This document shows positions 25,875 through 35,109 of a DNA stretch of 64,000 nt, one piece after another (positions within the stretch are counted from its first letter, which is position 1; each line of letters opens with the position of its first letter). The translations under genes were made by a program, and so were the position numbers. Source of the stretch: Arenibacter palladensis (lineage in GTDB: Bacteria; Bacteroidota; Bacteroidia; Flavobacteriales; Flavobacteriaceae); assembly GCF_900129275.1 (NCBI RefSeq), contig NZ_FQUX01000011.1:91374-155373 (forward strand). The letters are read 5' to 3'. The notes beneath the pieces were generated by a model. The model saw only the letters and a program-made list of their open reading frames with translations, had not been told where the DNA came from and ran no database searches.

Positions 25875-28451
25875 CTAAAAAGGATAATTTATACCTATGT
25901 TGAATACTGCGTTGGATAGATTGTAGTCCCTAAACCATCTTTTTGAAGATTCTTCAGCGGGATTATAGGTTTTAAGACCCATATCCAATCTGAATACAAA
26001 ATACGTAAAATCGTAACGGATTCCAAGACCTGTCCCTAATGCTAAATCTCCTAAGGAGCCAAAATTTTCAAAGGTGGCCTTCTCGTCGGTGACATTGTCC
26101 AGGACGTTCCAAATATTACCGGCATCGGCAAAGAGAGCCCCTTTTATATCGCCTACTATAGGAAACCTATATTCCAGATTAAAGGCGATTTTTAAATTGG
26201 CTTCGTTAAAGTCGTTTATGTTATCTGTCCTTCCTGGCCCCAAGGAATAGGGCAACCAGGCACGGTTGTCGTTGGAACCACCAGCAAAATAACTTCTTAC
26301 GAAAGGTATGTTGTCCGAATTTCCATAAGGTATCGCAATGCCGAGGAAACTCCTAAAGGCCAGAACATTGGTCCTTGAGGTGCTCCAATGTTTTATATAG
26401 TCCAATTCCGTTTTAACATATTGTGAAAAAGGTACGTTGAAAACCAATAGTTTGTCGTCTTCACTGGTGTAGAAGGGAATTATTTTGGAAATTCCGGACA
26501 ATAGGTTTCCGGCACTTTCCAATTTGAGTCTAAATTGATAAAAATCGTTATCGGCAGTACCGCTTTTATTGTTTTTGGTAAAAGTGTAATTGCTGGCGAA
26601 TATTAAATTGTTTTCGGTAAGCCTAATTCTTCTTTCCTCAATACTACTTACGTCCTCATAGTCAGTTTCACTGGAAGATACCTCTCCATTTAATATGGCA
26701 TTGGTAAAGCCAGTGGTACCTTCCGGAATAATCAACTGCAGATCGGTACCGTCATCTGTGGTCTCAAAATAATCGGCCAGGGCAGGTTCGGTTTCGTAAT
26801 TGTCGGCAATTTCATCCAAACTCTCATAGGTACTCTCGTATACAGCAAAAAATCGATCGGGGTTTACATTGCGGACAAATTGTACATTTAACAATTCGGC
26901 AGTATTCTTTTTAAAATCTGTAGGAGACCAATTATAACCAAATACAGTATTCAAGGTTTGTTTGTCCAGACCTATATTTTGCTGAAAACTTGTCCCAATC
27001 GATAATTTGGTTTTGGGCAGCATGTAGTTGGGTATAATTCTGGATGTATTTACAAAGGGAAACCAAATACGGGGCAAATTAAGGTTGATATCCGCTCCAG
27101 TTTCCAAAATATTGAAAAACCGGTTGTCCGCTATGTCCGGATCACTTGATGCCCCTATGCTGATCCTTCCGGATATGCTCAAGTTTTCTGCCCCTTTGAA
27201 TAAATTTCTGGCTTGCAGGGAGGGGCTAAACCCTATGCCCAAAAACTGAATATTGGAGTGGGTTACATCAAAATCGGTACCCAATGAATATTTAGGACGG
27301 GGGGAAAGATAGATGTTGGCGGTTAATTCGGAATCTGTACTATCTGCCACGAATTCAATATTTGGATATTTAAAAGTATTAAGGTTGGTAATCTGCCTAT
27401 ATGTTCTAATCCGGTTAATTTCCCTGTAAATACTGTCCTTTTTTAGGAAAACGGCGTCTGTAAGCGTTTTGGGCTTGTAACGCAATTTCCCCTGGTAATA
27501 GATCGTGAAATCTTTATAATCCACCTTTTTTAGACTGTCCAATCCATTATTGAAGGTGTAGTTGGTGTAAATATTGATTTTTTTAAAAGTATGCACCTTG
27601 TATTCCGAGGTGGAAAGAGCATTGTCTGTCCTAGTTTTTAAATCTTCGATATTTAATAGGATATCCAATTTTTGGTTGTTACCCAGTTTGGTGGTGTCTC
27701 CGATTAAGTCGTAGGAAATGGAGCTCTCTTGAAAATTGTGGATTCCGGTGTTTCTAAAAAGATTGGTCAATCGTTCCCTTTCACTATTGAAATTGTCGAG
27801 ATCTATTCGTTGCCCTGGTTTAATAAAGGAATTACTCTTATTAGCCTTGTTAATGGAGTCCAAGGCGGAGGAGGTAATTTTTGTGGATATCGAGTCTATG
27901 AGGTAAGGAGCGCCCAGATCCAATTTGTAGTTTATGGTGGCACGTTGTTTTCTTAGGCTGGTATCTATTTCATAGGTGGTAGAGTTGTTAAAATACCCCT
28001 TGCTTTTATAATAGGCATTTAGTCTTTGCAATGACCTTCTTGCCCGTGAAGTGTCTATGACCGTTGGAGGTTCCCCGATATTTTTTAACCATACGCTGGC
28101 CCCTTTCACCAAAAAGGATTCACCCAATCTTTCCACTTGTTTTTTAGAAAGGATATTGATGAGGCGCTGCTCCCTTTTTTCTTTTTTGTGCAACCAGACC
28201 TGAAAGGAAGAATCCGGGTTTTTCTTGGCCAGGTTGTAAAGATTTAGTCGTAGGGGATATCCCAATAAAGTGCTGTTGGGTTTTTGAAAAATAAGGCTGT
28301 GTATATCCTCATTGGTAATTTTTACGCTATCGGCATAAATAAGGTTTCTGGTCAGCAGGAGTTCGTCATCAGCAACTCTTTTTGTTGCATTGCAGGAGGT
28401 AATTGCAATTACTAGCAATAATAATCCTATTTTCGTAATGTTTAAAAGCAT
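25875..28451 (-). CDS. tamL: TamL-type BamA-family outer-membrane lipoprotein
   Basis: About 858 residues. A lipoprotein signal (MLLNITKIGLLLLVIAITSC) is followed by several POTRA-like segments and a C-terminal beta-barrel of the Omp85/BamA superfamily. The barrel is seen from RPKYSLGTDFDVTHSNIQFLG through the repeated amphipathic strands to FRLDMGLKTYNPAEES and the final AVFNIGINYPF. The RSYFAGGSNDNRAW loop matches the conserved (V/I)RG(F/Y)-like lid region. In Bacteroidota, lipidated TamA homologues (TamL) work with TamB in outer-membrane protein or lipid handling. I start at the ATG that opens the signal peptide, 24 bp after a TAnnTTTG box; upstream in-frame starts lie at or before that box. 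Confidence 0.85.
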   Translation of the reverse strand: MLLNITKIGLLLLVIAITSCNATKRVADDELLLTRNLIYADSVKITNEDIHSLIFQKPNSTLLGYPLRLNLYNLAKKNPDSSFQVWLHKKEKREQRLINILSKKQVERLGESFLVKGASVWLKNIGEPPTVIDTSRARRSLQRLNAYYKSKGYFNNSTTYEIDTSLRKQRATINYKLDLGAPYLIDSISTKITSSALDSINKANKSNSFIKPGQRIDLDNFNSERERLTNLFRNTGIHNFQESSISYDLIGDTTKLGNNQKLDILLNIEDLKTRTDNALSTSEYKVHTFKKINIYTNYTFNNGLDSLKKVDYKDFTIYYQGKLRYKPKTLTDAVFLKKDSIYREINRIRTYRQITNLNTFKYPNIEFVADSTDSELTANIYLSPRPKYSLGTDFDVTHSNIQFLGIGFSPSLQARNLFKGAENLSISGRISIGASSDPDIADNRFFNILETGADINLNLPRIWFPFVNTSRIIPNYMLPKTKLSIGTSFQQNIGLDKQTLNTVFGYNWSPTDFKKNTAELLNVQFVRNVNPDRFFAVYESTYESLDEIADNYETEPALADYFETTDDGTDLQLIIPEGTTGFTNAILNGEVSSSETDYEDVSSIEERRIRLTENNLIFASNYTFTKNNKSGTADNDFYQFRLKLESAGNLLSGISKIIPFYTSEDDKLLVFNVPFSQYVKTELDYIKHWSTSRTNVLAFRSFLGIAIPYGNSDNIPFVRSYFAGGSNDNRAWLPYSLGPGRTDNINDFNEANLKIAFNLEYRFPIVGDIKGALFADAGNIWNVLDNVTDEKATFENFGSLGDLALGTGLGIRYDFTYFVFRLDMGLKTYNPAEESSKRWFRDYNLSNAVFNIGINYPF

Positions 28452-28475
28452 ACACGGCCGTGTCCTCATAGAAGT

Positions 28476-28483
28476 CAAAAATA
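28476..28483 (-). promoter_or_regulatory. Predicted -7 box for tamL
   Basis: Reads TATTTTTG on the minus strand, between the divergent tamL and methyltransferase starts. Confidence 0.6.
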
Positions 28484-28493
28484 CATTATTTGT

Positions 28494-29234
28494 ATGGTTG
28501 TTAAAAGCCAAATAAAATTTATAAAAAATTTACAGCAAAAAAAGTACCGAACACAAAACAACTTGTTTGTGGTGGAGGGGATAAAGACCGTTCGGGAACT
28601 AATTGATTCTTCCCTGAAGGTCTATAAAATATATGTTACGGACAGCAAAGTGCTGGGCAGGGAGGCCGATTTTGTTGAGTTGATAAGTGAAGGTGAATTG
28701 AAAAAAATGAGCGGATTGTCCACTCCAAATAAGGTTCTGGGCGTATTTCATATTCCGGTACCGGAACCACTGGATTTTTCGGACTGGGTCATAGCTTTGG
28801 ATGATGTTCGGGATCCTGGAAATATGGGTACTATTATCCGCCTTTGCGATTGGTTCGGGGTCAAGAGCTTAATATGTTCATCCAATTCCGTTGATTGTTA
28901 TAATCCTAAGGTGCTACAGGCCACTATGGGATCTATAAGTAGGGTAAACATTGTATACGGGGATTTGCAAGGGATTATTAGCAATTCCGGGGTTCCGGTA
29001 TACGGGGCATTTATGGATGGAGCCGTGGTCTATAAGGAAGAATTTCCCAAAAGGGGAATATTGGTTATGGGGAATGAGGCCAATGGGGTATCGGAAGCCA
29101 TGGAAGCTTTGGTTGGTAAAAAAATTAGCATTCCACAATTTGGACCCAAAACCGCAGAAAGTTTAAATGTGGCAACGGCCACCGCTATTCTGTTAAACGA
29201 AGTTAGAAGGGGGTTATTTTCTACTCAAAGGTAA
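28494..29234 (+). CDS. TrmH/SpoU family RNA 2'-O-methyltransferase
   Basis: A 246-residue SPOUT methyltransferase using S-adenosylmethionine to methylate a ribose 2'-OH in rRNA or tRNA. An N-terminal substrate-binding domain (KYRTQNNLFVVEGIKTVREL) precedes the knotted domain. That carries motif 1 DVRDPGNMGTIIRLCDWFG, motif 2 ILVMGNEANGVS and motif 3 ISIPQFGPKTAESLNVATA. It is RlmB-like in layout, but the target nucleotide cannot be read from the sequence. The gene is divergent from tamL, and its 3' end overlaps the convergent porT by 14 bp. Confidence 0.92.
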   Translation: MVVKSQIKFIKNLQQKKYRTQNNLFVVEGIKTVRELIDSSLKVYKIYVTDSKVLGREADFVELISEGELKKMSGLSTPNKVLGVFHIPVPEPLDFSDWVIALDDVRDPGNMGTIIRLCDWFGVKSLICSSNSVDCYNPKVLQATMGSISRVNIVYGDLQGIISNSGVPVYGAFMDGAVVYKEEFPKRGILVMGNEANGVSEAMEALVGKKISIPQFGPKTAESLNVATATAILLNEVRRGLFSTQR

Positions 29235-29916
29235 AATTGACGAATAGGCCCCTGGTCATCATAGCCTCAACATTGCCTGTCCATGGGCTATTGGGGTCAT
29301 TGTCTCGTATCAATTCATCATTAATGGCGAAAACCCCTCGGATAGAGGGAGTAAACTTGAAATATTCCAAATAGAAATCGATCCCAAAACCCATTTCATA
29401 GTAATATGTGGTCTTTTTCATTCGGAAGGTGGCACTGCTGTTGTCGTCCAAACTTTGTTCATTGCTGCCAAGGTTTAATGAGGTAGATGCCCCACCAACA
29501 AGAAATGGCTTCCAATTTCCCAGTCTTTTGGTACTTACTTTTAGGAGCAAGGGAAAATTAATATAGGTGGATTTTACCTCCCTAATGGCATCCCTCTCGT
29601 TATCAAATCCTGGAAATCCTAAATTTCTTTGGTTGTAGTGCAGTCCAGGTTCAAATCGAAGGTCCAAAAATTTGTTTAGTCGCAGTTCCCCGATCAGTCC
29701 TACATTGAATCCAAAGGATTTGTCCACCAAAATATCGGGTAGATCGTCTTTGTATTCAAATTTAAAGTCATATTGATTGAAGCCTAAAAAATATCCCCAA
29801 TTTAGTAATGGCTTGTCCTCATTTTCAAGGTTCATTACGGGTTTTTCATTAAACTGGGCAATGGCCGTGTTGCCTAGTGCACAAAAAACAATAAAAAGAA
29901 CAAAAATATTTTTCAT
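29221..29916 (-). CDS. porT: PorT, type IX secretion outer-membrane protein
   Basis: A 231-residue beta-barrel protein with a signal peptide (MKNIFVLFIVFCALGNTAIA). The body shows WGYFLGFNQYDFKFEY, GFNVGLIGELRLNKFLDLRFEPGLHYNQR, STYINFPLLLKVSTKR and YYYEMGFGIDFYLEYFKFTPSIRGVFAIND, the pattern of PorT (SprT), required for type IX secretion and gliding in flavobacteria. Position directly after ubiE, 3 bp apart, is the arrangement known from Flavobacterium and supports the call. It implies a T9SS even though other components are outside the window. Confidence 0.88.
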   Translation of the reverse strand: MKNIFVLFIVFCALGNTAIAQFNEKPVMNLENEDKPLLNWGYFLGFNQYDFKFEYKDDLPDILVDKSFGFNVGLIGELRLNKFLDLRFEPGLHYNQRNLGFPGFDNERDAIREVKSTYINFPLLLKVSTKRLGNWKPFLVGGASTSLNLGSNEQSLDDNSSATFRMKKTTYYYEMGFGIDFYLEYFKFTPSIRGVFAINDELIRDNDPNSPWTGNVEAMMTRGLFVNFTFE

Positions 29917-29919
29917 ATT

Positions 29920-30654
29920 TTACTTTGTAGCTACGTAAATAGAGGCAACCCCAAATGTTTGGGGTCTATTGTCTATACCTATAAACCCGATTTTCGCCAA
30001 AATATTGTTGAACTGTTTTCCATGGGGGAAGGCAGCTGCGGATTCGGATAAATAGGCGTAAGCACTGCGATCTTTGGAAAATAACTTTCCAATGGCCGGC
30101 AGGATGAATTTGGTATAGAACTTATAACCTTGTTTGTAGGGTGTTTTTGTGGGAATGGAAGTTTCAAGAACTACAAACGAGCCTCCGGGCTTTAATACCC
30201 GGTATATTTCTGTGAGTCCTTTTTCAAGATTTTCAAAATTTCGTACCCCAAAAGCTACCGTAATGGCATCAAAGGAGTTGGCTTCGAAAGGTAGATTTTC
30301 ACTGTCACCAACGATCATTTTGATGGTGTCCCCTAGATTTTTTTCCGAAATTTTCCTTTTGCCAACTTCCAACATTCCGGGTGAGATATCCAAACCGATA
30401 ATCTCTTTGGCGCCTGTTTTGATCATGTTAATGGCCAAGTCGCCTGTTCCGGTAGCAATGTCCAAAATTTTGGAAGGATTTTTTTCGGAGACTATGGATA
30501 CTACCCGCTTTCTCCATTTAATATCAATCCCAAAAGATATAACCCTGTTAAGTCCATCGTAATTTCCGGAAATAGTATCGAACATTTTTGTAACCTGTTC
30601 CTTTTTACCTAGCGTTGAATCTTTATAAGGGGTCACCTTTTTATCCATAATCAT
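29920..30654 (-). CDS. ubiE: Demethylmenaquinone methyltransferase (UbiE/MenG)
   Basis: A 244-residue class I SAM methyltransferase that completes menaquinone synthesis. Motifs: [26 protein letters not shown] at the start, the SAM loop [66 protein letters not shown] and [17 protein letters not shown]. These are the two UbiE signature regions. Menaquinone is the respiratory quinone of flavobacteria, so the MenG role is expected. It leads a two-gene unit with porT. A near-consensus TATCTTTA box lies at 30666-30673 on the minus strand. Confidence 0.95.
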   Translation of the reverse strand: MIMDKKVTPYKDSTLGKKEQVTKMFDTISGNYDGLNRVISFGIDIKWRKRVVSIVSEKNPSKILDIATGTGDLAINMIKTGAKEIIGLDISPGMLEVGKRKISEKNLGDTIKMIVGDSENLPFEANSFDAITVAFGVRNFENLEKGLTEIYRVLKPGGSFVVLETSIPTKTPYKQGYKFYTKFILPAIGKLFSKDRSAYAYLSESAAAFPHGKQFNNILAKIGFIGIDNRPQTFGVASIYVATK

Positions 30655-30999
30655 TAAATTTTTGGTAAAGATACTATATAGACCTAAAGTTATACTTCTA
30701 ATTTTTACAATAAGAGTTGACCTCTATCTGTTTAACTCGCATATTTTAGAATACAACCCAATTTAATTATGTAATTTTGTCGCGCTTACATTCAGATTTT
30801 AATTGAAATATGCTTTAACAAGCTTCTTTCCAATATGGAAAAAATGGATTTAATTCGAAATTCCACAAGGAGTTATTCTAAGGAAATAGATTTGGTTTAG
30901 AATTAAATTTAGGTGACTTAAGGTGTAAAACTATGGCAACACGGAATTGACCATTAATTATTGTGTACTTCGGTTGATGAAAAACAATTTATATAACAG
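30655..30999. other. Divergent intergenic region ubiE/trkA
   Basis: It contains an exact plus-strand TAATTTTG box at 30772-30779 and a minus-strand TATCTTTA at 30666-30673. If the plus-strand box is used, trkA mRNA has a leader of more than 200 bases. A 21-codon frame at 30835-30900 exists in that leader but has no supporting features. Confidence 0.45.
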
Positions 31000-32349
31000 A
31001 TGAAAATTATAATTGCAGGGGCTGGTGAAGTAGGTTTTCATTTGGCTAAATTATTGTCGTATGAATCCCAGAATATTACTCTGATAGACAGTAATAAGGA
31101 TAGCTTATCTTATGCAGACAGTCATTTGGATATTAGGGTGCTGAGGGGGGATGCTACTTCCATCGCTATTTTAAAGGATGCGCAAGTGGAGAAATCCGAT
31201 CTGGTCATTGGGGTAACGTCTTCGGAGACCACCAATATTACTTTGTGTATGTTGGCAAAACAATTGGGTTGTAAGCGAACAATAGCACGTATTTCCAACG
31301 CTGAGTTTATTCATAATAAAGAAGCTATTAGATTTTCGGACTTGGGTATCGATGAGCTTATTTCTCCAGAAGCTTTGGCTGCTACGGAAATACAACTTTT
31401 GTTGAATCAATCCGCATTTAACAATACTTACGAATTTGAGGAAGGTCTTTTGATCATGGTGGGTGTATCCCTGCCCAGTACCGCGCCTTTTGTGGGAAAG
31501 ACCGTTAAGGAGGCTGCCCAGATATTTTCCGAGCTACATTTTATGCCCATTGCCATTCAAAGGATGGGTACCCAATACACCATAGTCCCCAGGGGAGATA
31601 CTGTTTTTAAGGAAAATGATCAGGTGTACTTTATAACTTCCAGAGAGGGCTTGGACGAACTGTACAAACTTACCGGGAAGGAGAAGAAGGATATCAAAAA
31701 TGTTATGATTCTTGGTGGCAGTAAGGTAGGTTTTAAAACCGCCAGGGATCTTTGCAGAAATAGGTTTAACGTAAAGCTGATTGAGAAAAATAAGGAAAAG
31801 GCTTTCGATTTGGCGGATGAACTGCCCAATGCCCTTATTATTAATGGCGATGGTAGAAATGTAGAACTGTTGGAGGAAGAGAATCTGGAGGCCATGGATG
31901 CTTTCGTGGCCGTTACGGGAAATTCTGAAACGAATATAATGTCCTGCTTGGTGGCCAAATCCAAGAATGTTAAAAAGACTATTGCCCTAGTGGAGAACAT
32001 GGATTATTTTCAATTATCCCACTCGATAGGGATAGATACCCTGCTCAATAAAAAGCTTCTGGCTGCGAATAATATCTTCAGGCATATCCGGAAAGGGGAA
32101 ATTGTGGCGATGACCCGGCTGAATAATTTAAATGCGGAGATTTTGGAATTCATTGTAAAGCCAACATCCCAAGTAAACGGACAAATAATTAGAGAGCTGG
32201 AATTTCCTAAGGAAGCTACCATTGGAGGGGTAATCCGGGACAATCAAGGGATTATTGCCCTAGGGGGATTTAGAATTACAGAGGGCGATAGGGTAGTGGT
32301 ATGTTGTTTGCCAAGTGCCATTCCGAAAATTGAAAAGCTATTCCTTTAG
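31000..32349 (+). CDS. trkA: Trk system potassium uptake regulatory protein TrkA
   Basis: A 449-residue cytoplasmic protein with two tandem RCK units. The first NAD-binding Rossmann loop is IIAGAGEVGFHLAKLL at the N-terminus, the second VMILGGSKVGFKTARDL near residue 230. Each is followed by a TrkA-C (RCK-C) domain, such as LLIMVGVSLPSTAPFVGKTVKEA and EILEFIVKPTSQVNGQIIRELEFP. TrkA gates the TrkH channel according to nucleotide binding. The stop is one base before the trkH ATG, so the two form an operon and are made together. Confidence 0.95.
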   Translation: MKIIIAGAGEVGFHLAKLLSYESQNITLIDSNKDSLSYADSHLDIRVLRGDATSIAILKDAQVEKSDLVIGVTSSETTNITLCMLAKQLGCKRTIARISNAEFIHNKEAIRFSDLGIDELISPEALAATEIQLLLNQSAFNNTYEFEEGLLIMVGVSLPSTAPFVGKTVKEAAQIFSELHFMPIAIQRMGTQYTIVPRGDTVFKENDQVYFITSREGLDELYKLTGKEKKDIKNVMILGGSKVGFKTARDLCRNRFNVKLIEKNKEKAFDLADELPNALIINGDGRNVELLEEENLEAMDAFVAVTGNSETNIMSCLVAKSKNVKKTIALVENMDYFQLSHSIGIDTLLNKKLLAANNIFRHIRKGEIVAMTRLNNLNAEILEFIVKPTSQVNGQIIRELEFPKEATIGGVIRDNQGIIALGGFRITEGDRVVVCCLPSAIPKIEKLFL

Positions 32350-32350
32350 T

Positions 32351-33841
32351 ATGGGCTTAAATTCGAAAATTATCTTTCACCTCATGGGATTGCTATTACT
32401 TTGTAATGGTTTTTTTATGATTATGGCTGCTGTGGTAAGTGGGGTGTATGACGATGGAGCTACCTTGGATATTACCCTAGCGGCCGTGGTTACAATGCTT
32501 GTTGGTGTTTTGGCCATGTTCTATACGCGAAACCACAAAAAAGAGGTTAAGCGAAAGGAAGGATATATCATTGTTACTTTTGGTTGGTTGGTAATGTCGG
32601 CTTCAGGGATGCTGCCCTATCTTTTTTCCGGTGCCATTCCAAACGTTACCAATGCTTTTTTTGAGACGATGTCCGGTTATACCACTACAGGAGCATCCGT
32701 GGTTGATGATATAGAGGCATTGCCGGAAGGAATCCTTTTGTGGAGGAGTCTAACACATTGGATAGGTGGTATGGGGATTATAGTCCTTGCCATAGCTATT
32801 TTGCCACTGTTGGGCATTGGGGGAATGCAGTTGTTCGCCGCGGAGGCTCCCGGACCAAGTGGGGATAAATTACATCCTAGGATTACCGATACCGCGAAGC
32901 GACTTTGGTTAATTTACTTTAGTTATACCGTGGCTGAGACTTTGTTGTTGAAATTGGCGGGAATGTCCTTTTTTGATGCGGTAAACCATTCTTTGGCAAC
33001 CCTTTCCACGGGAGGTTTTTCTACCAAAAATGCCAGTATGGCCTATTGGAACGATCAACCTTTGATTCAGTACATTGTTATTTTGTTCATGTTTTTGGCC
33101 GGTAGCAATTTTGTATTAAGTTATTATGCCTTTAAGGGTAAAGTGCAAAAAGTGCTTATGGATGAGGAGTTTAAATTCTATTCCATCTTTATTTTTTGCT
33201 TTACCATAGTTGCCAGTTTGGTAGTTTATTTTCAGGCCAATGTACCTATGTCCGATTTTCATCCAATGGTATTTGGAGAGGTGGAAAGCGCTTTTAGGCA
33301 TACCTTGTTTCAAGTGGTCTCGGTAATTACGACGACCGGCTTTGTTACTGCGGATTTTACCTCTTGGACACCCTTTTTGACCATATTCTTTTTCGGGCTG
33401 TTTTTCCTTGGGGGCTCTGCTGGTTCAACCGCAGGGGGTATCAAGGTAATGAGGCATTTGCTTATTATTAAGAATGGGCTGTTGGAATTTAAGCGTACCC
33501 TCCATACCAATGCCATAATTCCCGTTAGATATAATAATAAGACGGTTCCGGAAAATATCGTTTATAACATAATTGCATTCTTTGTGCTCTATATGTTGCT
33601 TTTCATTATTGGATCCTTGGTGCTTGGTGCACTTGGATTGGATTTTGAAAGCGCCGTGGGTGGGGCTGCATCCTCGCTGGGGAATGTAGGGCCGGCCTTG
33701 GGGACACTAAATCCGTTGGTTAATTTTAACAGCCTTCCCGCATTGGGGAAATGGTGGTGTGGATTTCTAATGCTTTTGGGTAGGTTGGAACTATTTACGG
33801 TATTGATCCTATTTTCGCCATATTTTTGGAAGCGTACATAG
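32351..33841 (+). CDS. trkH: TrkH family potassium uptake channel
   Basis: A 496-residue integral membrane protein with about ten membrane segments arranged as four repeats. Each repeat has a filter loop, seen as SGYTTTGASV, LSTGGFST, ITTTGFVT and SLGNVGPALG. The RSLTHWIGGMGIIVLAIAILPLLGIGGMQL stretch and the late FFLGGSAGSTAGGIKVMR (gating-loop region) are typical of TrkH/KtrB proteins. It takes up potassium together with TrkA encoded just upstream. I start at the ATG right after the trkA stop; in-frame codons upstream overlap trkA. Confidence 0.95.
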   Translation: MGLNSKIIFHLMGLLLLCNGFFMIMAAVVSGVYDDGATLDITLAAVVTMLVGVLAMFYTRNHKKEVKRKEGYIIVTFGWLVMSASGMLPYLFSGAIPNVTNAFFETMSGYTTTGASVVDDIEALPEGILLWRSLTHWIGGMGIIVLAIAILPLLGIGGMQLFAAEAPGPSGDKLHPRITDTAKRLWLIYFSYTVAETLLLKLAGMSFFDAVNHSLATLSTGGFSTKNASMAYWNDQPLIQYIVILFMFLAGSNFVLSYYAFKGKVQKVLMDEEFKFYSIFIFCFTIVASLVVYFQANVPMSDFHPMVFGEVESAFRHTLFQVVSVITTTGFVTADFTSWTPFLTIFFFGLFFLGGSAGSTAGGIKVMRHLLIIKNGLLEFKRTLHTNAIIPVRYNNKTVPENIVYNIIAFFVLYMLLFIIGSLVLGALGLDFESAVGGAASSLGNVGPALGTLNPLVNFNSLPALGKWWCGFLMLLGRLELFTVLILFSPYFWKRT

Positions 33842-33860
33842 GATACAAAAAAGGATAAAA

Positions 33861-33890
33861 AAAATGGACGCCGATGTGGACGTCCATTTT
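33861..33890. terminator. Bidirectional terminator between trkH and aspC
   Basis: A 10-bp perfect stem AAAATGGACG (33861-33870) / CGTCCATTTT (33881-33890), flanked by A-runs on the left and T-runs on the right, serving both convergent genes. Confidence 0.9.
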
Positions 33891-33910
33891 TTTTATGACT
33901 AAAGTCTATA

Positions 33911-35095
33911 TTATAAGACTGCCTTTATTCTCGCCATTGCTTCCCTTAGTTCCTTCTCTGAAGCAGCATAGGAAATACGTATACAATTGTCATTTCCGAA
34001 GGCTTCGCCAGTTACGGTAGCCACATTGGCTTTTTCCAGTAGGTAGAGCGCAAAATCCGAAGCATTATTGATCAATGTTCCGTTTAGTGTCTTGCCAAAA
34101 AAGCTGGAAATATCTGGGAATACATAAAATGCTCCCTCTGGGACATTTAGATTGAATCCTTTTATTTCACCCAATAATTCCAATACAAGATCACGTCTTT
34201 TGTGGAATTCGTCGATCATAAACTTAATGGAGGATATTGGCGCATTAAGAGCGGCAATAGTAGCACGTTGTGCAATGGAATTGGCTCCACTGGTAATCTG
34301 TCCCTGAAACTTGGTACAAGCCTTGGCAATCCACTCCGGACCACCAATATATCCAATACGCCATCCGGTCATCGCAAACGCCTTGGAAACACCGTTTACG
34401 GTAATGGTACGGTCGTACATGCCTTCAATATTGGCAATACTTACGTGACCTCCCCTGAAATTGATGTGCTCATAGATTTCATCGGATACCACAAAAATGT
34501 TGGGGTGTTTTCTCAAAACTTTGGCCAAACCTTCCAATTCCTCCTTGTTGTAAACAGATCCACTTGGATTACAAGGGGAGCTGAACCACATCATTTTGGT
34601 TTTTGGAGTAATGGCTTTCTCCAATTGTTCCGGTGTCATTTTAAAATCCGTGTCAATGCTTGTAGGCACTTCTACGGGCACACCTTGGGCCAATTTCACA
34701 ATATCGCTATAACTTACCCAATAAGGAGCAGGTAGAATAACCTCGTCACCATCATTGAGCATTACCATGGCAATATTTGCCAGGGATTGTTTTGCTCCAG
34801 TAGAGACTACAATCTGGTTAAGACCATAAGTTAGTCCATTGTCTCTTTTAAACTTATTGGCAATGGCCTGCTTTAGGTCGGCATAGCCATCCACAGGGGA
34901 ATAGCTACTGTAATTTTGGTCTATGGCCTCTTTGGCTGCTTCCTTGATAAAATCAGGGATGTTAAAGTCGGGTTCCCCGAGACTTAAGCCAATGATATCT
35001 TTACCTTCATTTTTTAATTCTCTGGCTTTGGCGGCCATAGCCAATGTGGCCGAGGTGGACATGGAATTGATCCTATCGGATAAATGGTTCTTCAT
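33911..35095 (-). CDS. aspC: PLP-dependent aspartate aminotransferase
   Basis: A 394-residue fold-type I aminotransferase resembling the Ib subgroup (Thermus-like aspartate aminotransferases). Motifs: IIGLSLGEPDFNIPDFI, YSPVDGYADLKQAIA, VVSTGAKQSLANIAMVMLNDGDEV, PAPYWVSYSDIV, SSPCNPSGSVY, VVSDEIYEH and the PLP lysine in VNGVSKAFAMTGWRIGYIGG. It transfers the amino group between aspartate or a related acid and 2-oxoglutarate; specificity is inferred. It follows the desaturase gene by 14 bp and is probably co-transcribed with it. Confidence 0.9.
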   Translation of the reverse strand: MKNHLSDRINSMSTSATLAMAAKARELKNEGKDIIGLSLGEPDFNIPDFIKEAAKEAIDQNYSSYSPVDGYADLKQAIANKFKRDNGLTYGLNQIVVSTGAKQSLANIAMVMLNDGDEVILPAPYWVSYSDIVKLAQGVPVEVPTSIDTDFKMTPEQLEKAITPKTKMMWFSSPCNPSGSVYNKEELEGLAKVLRKHPNIFVVSDEIYEHINFRGGHVSIANIEGMYDRTITVNGVSKAFAMTGWRIGYIGGPEWIAKACTKFQGQITSGANSIAQRATIAALNAPISSIKFMIDEFHKRRDLVLELLGEIKGFNLNVPEGAFYVFPDISSFFGKTLNGTLINNASDFALYLLEKANVATVTGEAFGNDNCIRISYAASEKELREAMARIKAVL

Positions 35096-35109
35096 TTTTA
35101 TGTTATAAT

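Noticed and set aside
30835..30900. 21-codon frame in the possible trkA leader
   Set aside because: Too short, no hydrophobic or other pattern, and no evidence of a leader-peptide attenuator.
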